Below, piece by piece: positions 38,101-50,082 of a stretch of 64,000 nucleotides of DNA (its first letter is position 1; each line of letters opens with the position of its first letter). The stretch is from Phoenix dactylifera (Eukaryota > Streptophyta > Magnoliopsida > Arecales > Arecaceae). Under the pieces are notes generated by a model, which did no database searches, had not been told where the DNA came from, and saw nothing but the letters and a program-made list of their open reading frames with translations. The stretch spans positions 186,001 through 250,000 of the forward strand of contig NW_024067996.1 of NCBI RefSeq assembly GCF_009389715.1. The letters run 5' to 3'. The translations under genes were made by a program, and so were the position numbers.

Positions 38101-41100
38101 TGGAAGAGTAAATATCTTTCTTCTAGGGAGCATCTCACCTTAATCAACTTGGTGCTCAATTTTATCCCTCTGTACTTCATGTCCCTGTTTAAGGTACCTG
38201 CTTAGGTCATCTAGAAGATCGATTGCTACAGAAGATCTTTCCTTTGGAGAGGCTCCTCTTCCTTAGGTTCTCTTGTAAAATTAACTAGAAAACTGTTTGT
38301 CAAAAAGGACTTGGTGTTAAGGGCATTGGCCACATGAACCCTTCACTACTTGCTAAATGGGGCTGGAGATTCCTTTCAAATGACCCAAGCTTATGGAGAA
38401 GGTAGATACCATTTGCATATCATAAGAAGGTTAGACTTTCTATGTGTTGGAAGCCTTTTCAGAAGATGCTCTAGCCTTTGGCATGACATTGTTACTGACC
38501 ATCCGGCGTTTTGGAAGAGAACTAAATTCCAGATTGAAAATGGTCAAGGCACCCGTTTTGGAAAGAGAGCTAGATTTGCAACACACCATTACAAACTATC
38601 TTCTTCTTGTACAAAAACAGCTGCAGGAAGAATGGCACAGTTGCACACACTCTCAACTCAAGGTCAGGTATCTGGAGGATCAGGTTACCAATCTGCCCCA
38701 CATTTGAGGTACACACATAATTTTGTTAGCTATCCTCTTTATTGCCTTTGGTTACATTGAATTCGGATGATGATCAATTGCTGTGGAAAATGAATGTTAA
38801 AGGAGTCTTCTCCACTGCATCTCTTTACCAATTCTTACTTACCAGAGAAATCAAATGCAGTTTCGCTTCATCTCTGTAGAGTTTACACGTGCCTCAAAAA
38901 ATTAAATGGTTTCTTTGGCTTAGCTAGAAGAAAAGATCAATAACAAGAGTTTGCTTCAAAGGAAGCCAGGACAAAGCCTTGGGGGCTATGTACTCTGTCA
39001 ACATGCATCTGAAACAGATGATTGTCTTTTTCGTAGCTGAGATTTCTTTGCTACTATTTGGAAGGCCATATGTCATTTGCTCCGTGTGCTGCATCCACAA
39101 TCCTCCTTTGAAAATCTTTGCCTCATTTGAAGACAAAAAAAAAAAAAAAATCTAAACCTATTCAACCTGTTATTCTTATGCTACTTGCAGCTTTCGCCTG
39201 AGTTTGCTGGAGAGAAAGAAATGCGAGAATTTTATAAACAATTGATCTCTGTAGCTTCTGATGACCTCCAATGCTTCAATGATTGGTCAGCTCTTTGTAA
39301 TCCTAATCAGATGCCTGCCTTTGGAGAGGTTTGGTCAAAAATGAACAACTTGCCGAATATGCTGTCTTAAATTGGCATGATCAAAGCTTCAGCCATGGCC
39401 AAAGAAAAACTTGTCTTCACAGTCCTCCATCTGTAAACCTTTTCTTCAGTTTGCTGATTTTTTCTATGTTGTAAATATTTACACTTTTGCTAATACAGGC
39501 CGGCTGAAGTTTTTTCCACCTCCCTTTCAATCAAAAAGAGTACCTAAAAATTACAAGTACAAGCAATATGTGCTAGGTGAGCTATGGAGGATGATCTAGC
39601 AGCCACTGTGAATCACACCCCTTGGTACATGATACTTGGGGCATGATGACTTGTACTGGCTGTTGAATCTATTGGGACCCATGTGGGCATCATTGATACA
39701 TGTGAATGCAGGCATCTTCAAGAATCAAAAAGAAAAAAGATTCATCATTAAGATCCTTATGCTTCTATCTTTCCAAAATGCCTAGCAACAAAGGCAAATA
39801 GGTTTAGCGAGTTTTTTCCAAACACTTACAAATCTCAAAGAATATATTAACAGCCCAATCTTTAAGCTTCAGGTGATATTCAAAATGATGCAGCCATGAG
39901 GCTTTGTCAAGAGGTAAAGGGAAGCCTTGCTGCCACAAGTTGTAAACAGCTAAACCACATTATTTCTTCTACCCTTGTATATCTTTAAACAAAAAAAGAA
40001 AAGAAAAAAGAACTGTCCAACATTAATTACCTGAGCAACTAAATATAAACCAAACATTTTACAAAGATTGAGCTAACTATTAGGATATCAAATCTAAATC
40101 CATTAAGAATTCATTTGAACAAGTCTCATATCAGCCACACAGCCACATATGACATTATGTTTTAGTATTCGGAAAAGCTTATCGACATCATCAAGTTGCA
40201 GCTTTATGCAATTACTTTTATCTTTTAAGACACCCAAAGCATCTCTCCCATATTTATAAAATGTGTGACATGTTCTTACTCCATGGTTTTCTTCCTAAAA
40301 TAGGGGGCAATAAATCATAAATTGAATTGACATCCCCTAGACAATTTAATCCATATTCCAAAGTTAATAACAGGAAATAATTAAACTATAACTCTTCAAA
40401 TTGAATATGTTTGAGGACTTATCCAAGTAGATCCCAAGGAGACTTCCTTATGAAACAATGATATCTACTTAAGTCATAAACCCTCACAAAGAAAGCAGCC
40501 CGCATATCCATTTTCTAAGCAAAGCTTTACTCATAGTTCTCAGTTTTAGGATTCTCCTCCAAACTCCTCAGGTGCATAATCTTTCCTTGTTCTGAGATAT
40601 TTCCATACTGAAATACTGCATCGAAGTCTCCACAATTGATGAAAGCATCTAGAAAGGAGACATCTAGTAGCAAAATGCTATGGAGCAAAGCCATCAGTCA
40701 GTAGCAACTTACCGCATAAAGAGAAGATTACCTATCCAACCTTCAAGTCTCATCTTAACTTTAGCCCAACAGTTCAGCTTAGCAAGTATAAAGGGAAGCC
40801 CCAAATAGGTGATGGAAGAATTCCGCAATATAGCATATCGGTTGAAAACCTATATAATTCTGTTCAAGGCTGATTCACAATGGAAATTCAATGTATTTTG
40901 CATTCAGAATAGATGAACTTAAGAGTACTAGAATAATATTTTAATGCAACTTCAATCATCGCTGGCTTAATAATAGATCAACATATCTTCAGCCTTCAAC
41001 AAATTGAATGTTAGTCACTCTTTCTTCCATTTATCCTTCCTGTCTATGGATCCTTAGCCACCAGCATGAAGCCGACTTAATCATCAATTTGAGAATTTTG

Positions 41101-42900
41101 GAGGACATAAGAAGCAGATTAATGAAAATCAATTTCTATGTTTTACTTCCATTATATTCAAGATGCCATCAGCTTTTCATGTGTGTCATAAGATAGACAT
41201 TGACCAATTAAGCCTACTAGCAGAATTGGCCCAAGTTTTTACCTCATCTCCAATGCTAAGATCATTGTGCATCAAATAGCAAAGAAATCTCAGTAACCAG
41301 AGCAGACACCATCCATGACTGCAAAAACTAGTAAGCAAAGAGAACAACTTAAGCAGACACGAGTAAAGCAAGATTTTTAACCTTGTTCGTTCAGCACTTT
41401 CATCTGACTGCTCAACAGGCAGGAAGCGGGGTTTCGGATTCAATCTTGGACGTTCAACTGCTTTACTCCCATCATCAGCCCCAGCAGAGGCCGCTTTCAG
41501 TGGATTTGTAGTTGGATGCATTTCATGAACGCTTTCAATCTGCACTGAGCTCACAGGTGGCTGATATCCCTGCATGATTGACCAGATAATAAGCAACACC
41601 CGTAATCAAACAAGACTATATTTAAACTACTTGAAAAAGAACCAATCTATTGAATGATTTGAGGAAGTGGGTAACTCAAATTTTAATGAGATCCAATCCG
41701 AAAGGGCACCAGGAGTAGGTAACTTTACCAAGTTACTATTATTAAAGAATTCAAACAACAGAATACCTGATTGTCAGCAATTCCCAGTGTCTCAGAGGAA
41801 GGCTCCGAAGGCTTCGTCCTGGGGAGTAGCTTCAGCTTCGGACGCTCCGATACTTCCACCAATCCTTGCTGATGCAACTGCGACCCACTGAATCTCCCCT
41901 CGCGGGACGTTGAACGAGCCCCTTCATCGTATAAGTTAGCTGCATTCCTCTCCACCTCTGGATAAACTGGAGATCTCACCCGCTCCTGGTCCCTCGCCCC
42001 ATCAGTACAATATCCCATTAAAGCTCTTTCCTTGGCTTCAGGGTATTCCGTGGACCTCATCCTCTCTTTCTCGTAGTCCCGATCTCCAACACCAACGATT
42101 CGGACGCTCTCACCAAACCTCCGGTCGAAAACTTCCGTCTCCTGCAATCTGATGGCCTCACCCTCAGGCGGCTTCGACTGCCACCGTCCCGAAGACATCT
42201 TCTCGACCGCACTTGCCTGCGCGAGTCTCGAGGCGGGCCACATCGTGGTGGTGGAATGGGTGGGCAGCGGCTCGCTCACAGGTTCCTTCCTCGCAGCCCA
42301 AGCATTCGGAGGGGGACCAACGTTGCTGCCGGAAGACGGGGGGAACCCAGAGACAGGGGCGGCGGCATCCGGGCTCGAGATCGGGCGCTTCTGGTCCGCT
42401 GTGGCGGTGGGCCGGATGGGGTCGACGGCTGCGGGGCGGCGGGGGGCGGAGGAGGCGTCGAAGGGCTTGCGTTCGTCCTCGTCGAAGTGGCGGCCGATGT
42501 TAGCGGGATGGGAAAGAAACACGGGCGGCCGCTCGTCGAAGGCTCGGGTGCCACCGCCGGCGGATCCGGGTCGGGAGCGTTGGTGGTCGGACTTCCCGGC
42601 GGCGCCGACCGCGGCAGGGCCCCAGGGGGCAAGCCGATCCGGAGGCCTCACGGAGCTGCAAGAAAAGAAGATAAGAAAAGGATCAGAGAATTAGGTTTTG
42701 GGGAATTGGGAATGCAGGGTTGGGAAGTAAGAGGGTGTTCCCGAGAAGGGCTCGAGGTGGGGAGGGGAATTATGAGGAGGAGGAAGAGAAGAGTACACGC
42801 CGGGGGCGGACGGCAGTGGGAGGTTGGAAGGGATGGATCCGCCATGGAAGTCTTTGAGCGTCATCGTCGTCGATCCGCTGAAAGATTTCTTCTTGGACAT
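32195..42900 (-). CDS. TLKDFHGGSIP-family protein (translation-initiation-factor related), six exons, 583 aa
   Basis: Exons on the minus strand are 42900-42797, 42655-41767, 41569-41382, 33884-33848, 33701-33634 and 32660-32195. All introns are GT-AG and all phases agree. The N-terminus reads MSKKKSF and then MTLKDFHGGSIPSNLPLPSAPG, the hallmark of this plant family. Exon 2 is a long low-complexity region ending ERPKLKLLPRTKP, and exon 3 has a related ERPRLNPKPRFLP. The 37-nt exon 4 encodes VFGGARPREI, a motif resembling one in eIF4B-type factors. The last exon has GPRFGKAASALELAQAF and ends LNGY. The protein is probably disordered and basic; a role in translation is inferred from annotation habit and the FGGARPRE motif only. 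Intron 3 (33885-41381, 7497 bp) contains an antisense LINE. Confidence 0.9.
35640..40010 (+). mobile_element. Degenerate L1-type LINE in intron 3, antisense to the gene
   Basis: Endonuclease remnants at 35782-36330 include GPWIVAGDFNAIY. Reverse transcriptase follows: NPGPDGF near 37122, FRPISLIHSYAKLISKVLA near 37300, the catalytic block LDFSKAFDKV near 37500, and YVDDT near 37815. A C-terminal tail with VPQKIKWFLWL lies near 38890, and the final ERNARIF-like segment near 39220. Stops and frame changes are frequent. A-rich tracts at 39137-39151 and about 39990 are candidate tails. The ends are approximate, and no target duplication could be fixed. Confidence 0.82.
35757..35773. repeat. Run of 17 G
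   Basis: A pure G homopolymer within the LINE endonuclease remnant. Its length should be treated with care because such runs are error-prone in sequencing. Confidence 0.9.
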
Positions 42901-43800
42901 TTTCTTTCTTTTTTGTTTGCCTTCTTTTCCCCTCTCTCCTTGTTTTTTGTTTTCGTTAATCTTTTTTCCCTTCTTTCTTCCTCTTCTTCTCGCCTCTTGG
43001 CAGGAGGAGGAGGTGAGGAAGGGGACTCGGAGGCGGCGGGGATGAGTTCTCGAGCTTTGTGATGGAGATGGCTCTGAGACGCGCCGAGAAAAGAAAAATT
43101 AGCGGGTTACAAGCGTTGCAATTTATCGTCCAAACCATCGATCCGATCGAACTATCTATTTTAAACAGATTTAGGTTTGATATAAATAAATTTAGATCAA
43201 TCAAACTATCTAAATTTATTTATTAACTAGCTTGAATTCAGATTTAAACTTTCGGCTATTTAATTTATTTTTTATTTATTTAATAATTATCTAATCTATT
43301 TAAAATTTATCTAATTTGTTTGAAATCTATTTAATCCGATTTTCTTAATCTCTTTAAATCTATTTAACCCGTTAAAAATCTAGCTAATCAGTTTAATCTG
43401 TTTAATTGTTTGATAAATGGGTTGCATAAGTTAGGGTGTATTAACTATAGATTAGTTTTATGGTAGAAAAAATAAATAAATTTAATGCCATGTAAAGATT
43501 TTTATATAAGTATCCGAGACATAGTATTATTTCAGTGTATTTTATCCTTTATAAAATATTTCTGAAATAGTTGAGTTGAAAAAGAACTGTGAGAGAAATG
43601 AATTTATTGTATGAATTTTTTTCCGCTTGAATGAATCTCATTAAATTATGCTGTCATGGACATGGCAAATGCGTGTGGTTTCTTACAACACGTTACCTAT
43701 AGGCCGCCATTCTCATGTTGCAACACTTTCTTCTCTTCTAAACTATTGATATCTTGTTATTTGTTTTATCATAGCTTTCACCATTGAAAAGGGATATGAA
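42901..43800. other. 5' flank and AT-rich repeat-like DNA
   Basis: The first 180 bp should hold the leader and promoter of the minus-strand gene. From about 43130 to 43430 the sequence is built from degenerate TAAATCTATTTAA-like short repeats, possibly an old MITE, but no terminal repeats or duplications were found. Confidence 0.4.
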
Positions 43801-43809
43801 AACTTGTTC

Positions 43810-44190
43810 TTATGATGACTGGAAGAAAGCATATGATAAACTAATAAACTGCGATGAGAGGTAATTTGATGACTCTAAGAAATTAAGAATGAAAGGTGTA
43901 GATAAGCAACGATTTGTTGAAGTTGTAAATGCATAAAGGATACTCTGAATTGTCATGGAAATGTGCACTGGACAAATCATAAATATCAGGATTATTTGCA
44001 GTGCAACAGTCGAATTTCCCATCATGGTGGCCCTAAATCAGGGTTTGGCACTTAAATTTCTGTCACTTTATTTGCTATAGGTATTCTATAAGTTTACCGT
44101 ACTTTTTTTGCGATTTGCACATGATTTAGTGTTAATCTATTAGATAAGGTTAAATGGTAAATAGAAACTCCACATAAAAAGCCTTAAAGG
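43810..44190 (+). pseudogene. Decayed RTE-like LINE reverse transcriptase fragment
   Basis: Readable pieces are DWKKAYDKL (43819-43845), KGVDKQRFVEVV (about 43893), SATVEFPIMVALNQGLAL (about 44000-44055) and FAHDLVLI (about 44113). They follow the order of RTE-clade RT blocks: the first catalytic block, the P-x-x-x-G-L-x-Q-G-S-A-L block and the [F/Y]ADD block, the last with a mutated catalytic pair (AHD). Many stops are present. Confidence 0.6.
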
Positions 44191-44603
44191 ATGAGGACCT
44201 AAAAGCACTAAAATGAAGAGAGAAAGAGAGAAATGAAGATGATGCTCGATCATTGATAGGCTCATGGTGTTACGTGAAATTTTTAACATAATGACCATAC
44301 CCACAATGTCGAGCTGATGTGTGCTAAAATTAGGAATGTAGGAATTTATATCAGGGGAAGGTGGGAAAGTTGCACCAGTTCAGGACGATGTGACAACCGA
44401 GTATTGAGAAGGCCATGGCAAGTAAGAGGTGCTTGAATTTGTAAAGGATGGTCTAAGTACAACCTATTGTAATGTTATTGGTGGTAGTGAGAGCTAAATA
44501 GCTCATAGCAGACAAAACTCGCAAATTAAGTTCATCAAGCTATCTCCGAAGGGTTGGAACAAGAGTTGATGGTTAAGATTGAACTCATCATCTTGTTTAA
44601 TAG

Positions 44604-45714
44604 TGTTGGTGGAAAAATGGACTACCCCACAAATGCAATTATAGCACCCAAATCCGTCCGCCCTCGAGCTCATCAAGTGATCGGGCTCTTCCGCCCTCGA
44701 GCTCATCCAAGTGCTCGGGCTCTTCCGCTCTCGAGCTCATCTAAGTGATCGAGCTTATAGGCCGAGCCGAGCACAGAAGGCCGAGACCAGAAGGCCGAGA
44801 CCAGAGAGCCGAGACCAGAAGGCCGAGACCAGAAGGCCGAGACCAGAGAGCGCCGACCAGAAAGGCAACCCCGCCGAGCCCATGCCTTAGCCAAATATCC
44901 AATCTCCGCCTAACCCTCCAAAGGATCTGACAACTAAATACATGACTCCACTTCAATCTGCCACCATCCCCAAGCCATCAAGGCATAAGATCTCTGCAGG
45001 TATTCGGCACGACCTGCCATTAATGCATGAGACTCCCTCAAGTCTCCGATGCACCCAGTCATTTAATGAGCACGGCCCAAGACGATCTCCGGATCACTGA
45101 ACCATCAGAGCGTATGGCTCTCCCTGACCGCCGGTTCATTCGGTAATAAATGCACTTACCATCCACGGACCCCAGGCCCACCACAGCCGGCGGTTCAACC
45201 ACTCCAACAGGTCCGATCGACCGTGACAACTCCCTGATTCCGGTCCGATTCGGTCCCGTTCTCCACTACACCATTAATGGGCCAAATCGTGCCCAATTAT
45301 TACAAAAGAGGACAAACCTCCTGTCACCTCCCAGGTAACAAAAATCCTTCTATAAAAGGAAACCTGGGGGGAAAAGGAGGGGGGGCCCCCGGACAGAACC
45401 CTCCTGGACCAGGTGAAAAGAAGCAAACAGCACAGACACAATAGAGGATATCACCCTCTTCATCTTCTTCATCTTATCCAAATATTCCTGCTGTCTTCTC
45501 CATATACTCTCTTCCTTGCTCTCTCCACATATCTGCCCCCTCTGACTTAAGCATCGGAGGGCCGGCGCCGGGGAGCCCGGCCACCGGCTTTTTGCAGGAC
45601 TTACACCCCTCCAGGAGGACGTCACCAGTCGGCGCGCCGCCGACCACCATCCCTGCAGCGAAGCTCCTCCTTCCCCGGCTTCGCGGTAGCCCCCGGGTCT
45701 AATTTCCAGCAACA
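44604..45714 (+). mobile_element. Solo LTR, Tat-like Ty3/gypsy, 1.1 kb
   Basis: It starts TGTTGGTGGAAAA and ends TTTCCAGCAACA, with an exact AATAG duplication at 44599-44603 and 45715-45719. It is a diverged relative of the LTRs at 58848 and 62550, with the same beginning and the same CCCTCTGACTTAAGCATCGG block near 45538-45557. A TATAAAAG promoter box lies near 45351. Its upstream part holds tandem repeats: GAGCTCATC units (44670-44760), then units of GAAGGCCGAGACCA (about 44774-44852), different from those of the other copies. Confidence 0.88.
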
Positions 45715-45719
45715 AATAG

Positions 45720-46188
45720 TTTACCTAAATTACATCTTTGTTCAGTGTTAAATGACTCTCAACTACATCATTGACATGATGTGCTTAATTTTTTTTTTTT
45801 TTTAGATTATACATGAGAACAATTTTAAAAATAAATAAATAAATCAGTAATCTAGTGAACAAAGCAAAGGATGCCAATTGGCTGGGCTGAGTTGGTAGCC
45901 TCACTTTAATCATCAACCAGGCTTGTCCAGATCCTAGTTCAAAAAAATTAAATAAATAAAAACAAGAACAGAGAACAGAAAAAAACTAAAGTCATCCTTC
46001 TAAGAAGACTGTCCTGGCCTATGCAAGGACTACAACATCAGATGCAGCATTCCAATGTACATACATACAACGAAATAAATGACCCAGCAATACGTAGATA
46101 CAACACTTTAGGATCACACAAAACTTGATGGGAATATCCGTTATTTGCTGACCTGTTTTCCTAAGCTCATCTGCCTAAAGTTCTGCAA
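45720..46188. other. 3' flank of the GRAS gene
   Basis: It contains a T run near 45790-45803 and should hold the 3' untranslated region of the minus-strand GRAS gene. No clear poly(A) signal was fixed. Confidence 0.4.
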
Positions 46189-47913
46189 TCAGTGCCATGC
46201 AGAGGCTGAGATCAGGTTTCTATCCTTCCAACCCAATAACATTGCTCCATCTTTCTCCACCAATGTATACTTATCAGAGTAACATCCAAGCAGACTCTTT
46301 ATCACCGAATTCACATAAGAGCTAAGTGGGAGAGGCTTGAATCCTGCCATGGTCAGCCTGGATCTCCACTTCCCGAGCAGCTCATGTCTCTCCACCCTCT
46401 CCTTCCCTTCGCATGCGATGATATTAACTATGTCCTTTGCCAGGCAGTGCTGCTCCACATTTATCCTCTGTTTGCTATCCCTTGGCAGCGTCACATCAAT
46501 TGATTCGAACATTGCGTAGTAGTAATCCAATGTCTCCAAGAATCTCATCAAGAATGGGGTTGTGTTGGTGTTGGACTCCTGCTCCACCAAAGTAGTCACT
46601 TTTGGTGACAACCCCTTCACCATCCTCAGCAACCCATCCCTGGGGTTGTTCACATCAACGCTTTCATCGGGGGTGTGGTGGAGCTGAAGGGTAAAATTCA
46701 CGGCAAGCGCTTCACCTGGTCGAATGTCTAGCATTTCTCTTGTGACATCTGGCCCAAAGACGGGAAGGCCATTGAACTCCAAAGGAATGTTGAACTTCTT
46801 GGACATATCAGATAGCATCTTCCCCACAAGCTGCAAACCATCTCCTCGGGCATATTCTGACTCTGCATCATCGATCCCCGTGATCCGAACATGTGGAGGA
46901 CCCCCAGGCCTAGCAGCTAATGCTTGTATTAGGGTGACCCACTGAGTCCCTTGAGCAATTTGAAAGTCTATAATGTGGATTCTGTCCTCATGCCTCAGCG
47001 CTTCAGCAATTGCTCCATTGGCTGCCATGTAGCCAAATTTGAAGTAAGGGCAGATGTCATATAAGATCCGCATGTAAGAAAGAAGTTCCTTGCTTGCTGG
47101 TTTCTGGCACCTCAGGGCACGGTAGATGTTGGTGCCAGAAGACTCCTTCCTCGCCACCAGGCCTTCTAGCATGTAAGCACCCAGACGCTGGATAGGTTCT
47201 CCAATGATGGAGACAGAAGCACGGGCTTCTTGGACTAGCATTTCAAATTCATTTATCTTGTCCTCGGACAAAGCTTCAGCACATCTGATCAACATCTGTT
47301 TCACATCACTCTCTGGAAATTCCTTCATCTCTCTCAGACGTTTCTCAGGATGGACTTCATGGCTTGCTTTTGGAAATCTGCCAGAAGTGTACTGGGGCTG
47401 GATGACAGCAGGTGGTTCCATGCGAGACTCATGGCTCCAAGTCCTTGATCGCTGCTTTGTGAGCTGAGGCTGTTTGTTTTCGTCAGACTCCACATTAGTA
47501 CTAGTAGTTGCCTCATCAGTATCAGGGGCCATTAGAACAGACTCAATTTTTTGTAGAGCGCGCCTCATGCATTGATTGGAAACTGCATAAGATGAATTAG
47601 ATGGTACCTGGATACTCTCTGCAGGATGAATGTGGGTTTGCTCGGATGAGCTGTTGATTTCTAGTGGCGAGTACTGAGAAGGGCTAACCCCTGAGATGGT
47701 CTCTGTGGAGCTATACTGCTCCTGGCTGTTGCTTAGTATAGACAAAGTATCGCAATCGAACTGGCTGGAAAGAGGAGAGTTGGGTGAGTTGCCTAAACCA
47801 AGTTTAATGGAACCCGATGCCCGTTCACTGTATGCTAGAGTTCTTGGAGAAGGGAATTTGCGGGACGCATCTGCACCAGTCAATTCACATCTGAAAAGCT
47901 GATGCGAGTCCAT
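46189..47913 (-). CDS. GRAS transcription factor, PAT1 subgroup, CIGR1-like, 574 aa
   Basis: The coding region is a single uninterrupted exon. The N-terminal 200 residues are Ser/Gln-rich and carry SPLSSQFDCDTLSIL and STETISG, which I recall as typical of rice CIGR1 and its relatives. The GRAS domain (about 203-574) shows the first leucine-rich region from LIRCAEAL, the VHIID core as IHIIDF (312-317) with GTQWVTLIQALA after it, the second leucine region near 362-390, a PFYRE-type region near 455-490 (RFLETLDYYYAMFESID) and the SAW region ending SASAWH. All expected blocks are intact and the length is normal. PAT1-group GRAS proteins act in phytochrome signalling and stress or elicitor responses as nuclear regulators; the exact role here is inferred from similarity only. 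Confidence 0.95.
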   Translation of the reverse strand: MDSHQLFRCELTGADASRKFPSPRTLAYSERASGSIKLGLGNSPNSPLSSQFDCDTLSILSNSQEQYSSTETISGVSPSQYSPLEINSSSEQTHIHPAESIQVPSNSSYAVSNQCMRRALQKIESVLMAPDTDEATTSTNVESDENKQPQLTKQRSRTWSHESRMEPPAVIQPQYTSGRFPKASHEVHPEKRLREMKEFPESDVKQMLIRCAEALSEDKINEFEMLVQEARASVSIIGEPIQRLGAYMLEGLVARKESSGTNIYRALRCQKPASKELLSYMRILYDICPYFKFGYMAANGAIAEALRHEDRIHIIDFQIAQGTQWVTLIQALAARPGGPPHVRITGIDDAESEYARGDGLQLVGKMLSDMSKKFNIPLEFNGLPVFGPDVTREMLDIRPGEALAVNFTLQLHHTPDESVDVNNPRDGLLRMVKGLSPKVTTLVEQESNTNTTPFLMRFLETLDYYYAMFESIDVTLPRDSKQRINVEQHCLAKDIVNIIACEGKERVERHELLGKWRSRLTMAGFKPLPLSSYVNSVIKSLLGCYSDKYTLVEKDGAMLLGWKDRNLISASAWH

Positions 47914-47948
47914 GCTAGAAGGATGGGCATCAGTTATTCATGAGATTT

Positions 47949-49937
47949 CTGCATGGAAGAATGAGAACACAGTCACAGTCATGGAAGAATAAGAATGACA
48001 CACATCTTAAATTTCAAGTGCGTATATTGTAAACAGCACATGGAGATGCTATGAATCAAATCAAGGGTCTAATCTACCATGCCAAACTTGGAAAATTAAG
48101 AACAACAAACAAACATATTAGCAGAACTGCAAAATCCACTTCTCCTATCAATTGATGACTCAGAAGTCAATTTAAAATGTTTAATATGCTTCATCATTAA
48201 TTTCATAATTAGAACACAATGTCTATCATTCCATCTAGCATAATGTAAAGATTTCATTATTTTCTTAAGTTTAATTTCTTCCAAGCTGTGCATAACCTAA
48301 TAATAAGATGCAAGTACATTATAATACTCTGATATAAGAAAATAAGGTCTTTCTCCTTATGAACACACAAGTAGTCTCTGTTCTTAACGTAAGCAACTCA
48401 TTCCATGTCAATAAAGGGTCTCCTCTCTCCAGCTGTCTGACTGAATGGTATGCACTCCTTCCATCCATTTCTCAATTTCTCTTTACATCTTTTTTCTTCC
48501 CCATTCTCTCAGAATTTTTCTCCTGTAAGTTTCATCTTTTTCGACCATTGAAACCAAAACATCTGCCATTCCCCTCTTTTTCTTCTGTCCTTTCATTGTT
48601 GCTCATGATTTTTTTTTTCTTCTTCTTACATCTCAAATCAACAATAATATTATGTCAATTTTGATTAAAAGTAGATTTCGGCATAATGAATTTTAAGTAG
48701 CTTATATCTAGGAATATGTATAAGACCAAGGGTCTGTTCAGATGTCTGGCTTGAGAAGGTGGCAGCCACTGGCAACAGCTAATCCCTATTTTTTCAGATT
48801 CCTCCCAAAAAATGATTAGTCTTATCCCTGGAAAGTAGGGATTACTTGTCACTTGGCTTCCCATCTCTTCAAAGCACCCCATATCCTCTGTGTTTTTAAA
48901 ACAACAGCTCCCCAGCATGCAAACAGCCCCTAAACATATGTACTATGGGCTATCTCTTAGCCATAAATACATCGTAGCCTTGATCGGAATTTATATTTCT
49001 GCTACAATCTCATTGTGTAGGGATTTTGGTTCAGTTTGTAATTAACTCCTAGATTACCTTTGTTTGGGTTCAAAAAGTCCCCTCTGATGCTTAAAGATTC
49101 CAACATAACTAGAAATTTTGATATTGCCCCAGTAACTAGAGATCACCCAACCGCACCAACAAAACTTCTCCCACTTTTTCTTACTTCCAAAATAAATGCC
49201 ATGTAAAAACACATAACAATTAGGGAAACAGAAAATTTTGATGGATTTAAGTACAAGCAGCTAAACAATCAACACAAAACAAGAAGTAATATGCATACAT
49301 ACATACATATATAGGCATTCTTCTTCTAACAGCCAATTTTCTTTCTTGCGGTAACTAGAAATTTGTTTCTAATAAAAAATAACTCGTAAGATGTTGGACT
49401 GGAACTCAAAAAAAGTCAAAAAATAGCACACATACTGTTCCCACACATATTTCTTGTATTTTCCCCTTCATCGGCAACCCTTAGAATCAAAAGATTTATA
49501 AATTTCATAATCTTTAGCCTAGAAGCCAATAAATATATAGATAAAAAGATAGATAGATAGATAGATAAAACTATTATCTCAAATAACTCGGACAATTTCT
49601 AACCACTAAAAAAGTAGATATCTTTCTCCTCCAGATAAATTCCGGAAACGTTTCCGAACCATCAAAACTCCAAAGAAACTCCATCAAGAAGCAATTCTAG
49701 TCCAAAACCCTAAGTCCATCTCGCAAACAGAACCATTTCCTTAAGTAGTTATCGAATTCCAGCAAAATAACAAAATCTGCATACAACTTCAAATTTAACC
49801 AAACTTCCCCACCCCGCGCCCCCCAAACAACCCCCCCACAACAACAAAACACACAAAAAAAGGAAAAAAAGAGAGGAAATGACCAATCTTAGAATGAAAA
49901 TTGCTAAAACATCCATCAAAATTGCGTGAAATCTCAC
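47949..49937 (-). other. Probable intron in the 5' leader of the GRAS gene
   Basis: Upstream of the ATG the minus strand has a good acceptor (CATGCAG at 47955-47949) and, about 2 kb upstream, a perfect donor CAG/GTGAGA (49940-49932). A leader intron is common in this GRAS subgroup. An alternative acceptor CTTCTAG lies right before the ATG. A short GATA repeat (49548-49567) lies inside. No other gene was seen in the interval. Confidence 0.6.
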
Positions 49938-50076
49938 CTGTAAGAACCCGATATCGAACGCTGATTCTCCTCTTGTTTTTTGTGCCGAAGTGACTCTCCT
50001 CTTCTTAATCCTCTCTCTACGTATAGATTCCTTCTCTCCTCTGGGAATTAGAGCTCAAGGGCTTCCGAGCTGCCGC

Positions 50077-50082
50077 TTTATA
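50077..50082 (-). promoter_or_regulatory. Candidate TATA box of the GRAS gene
   Basis: On the minus strand this reads CCTATAAAGC, placing a start near 50050 and a first leader exon of about 110 bases before the donor at 49937. Confidence 0.6.

Noticed and set aside
42152..43062. Long plus-strand frames (up to 268 codons) over exons 1-2 of the six-exon gene
   Set aside because: They are antisense shadows of a GC-rich coding exon and contain no recognisable domain.
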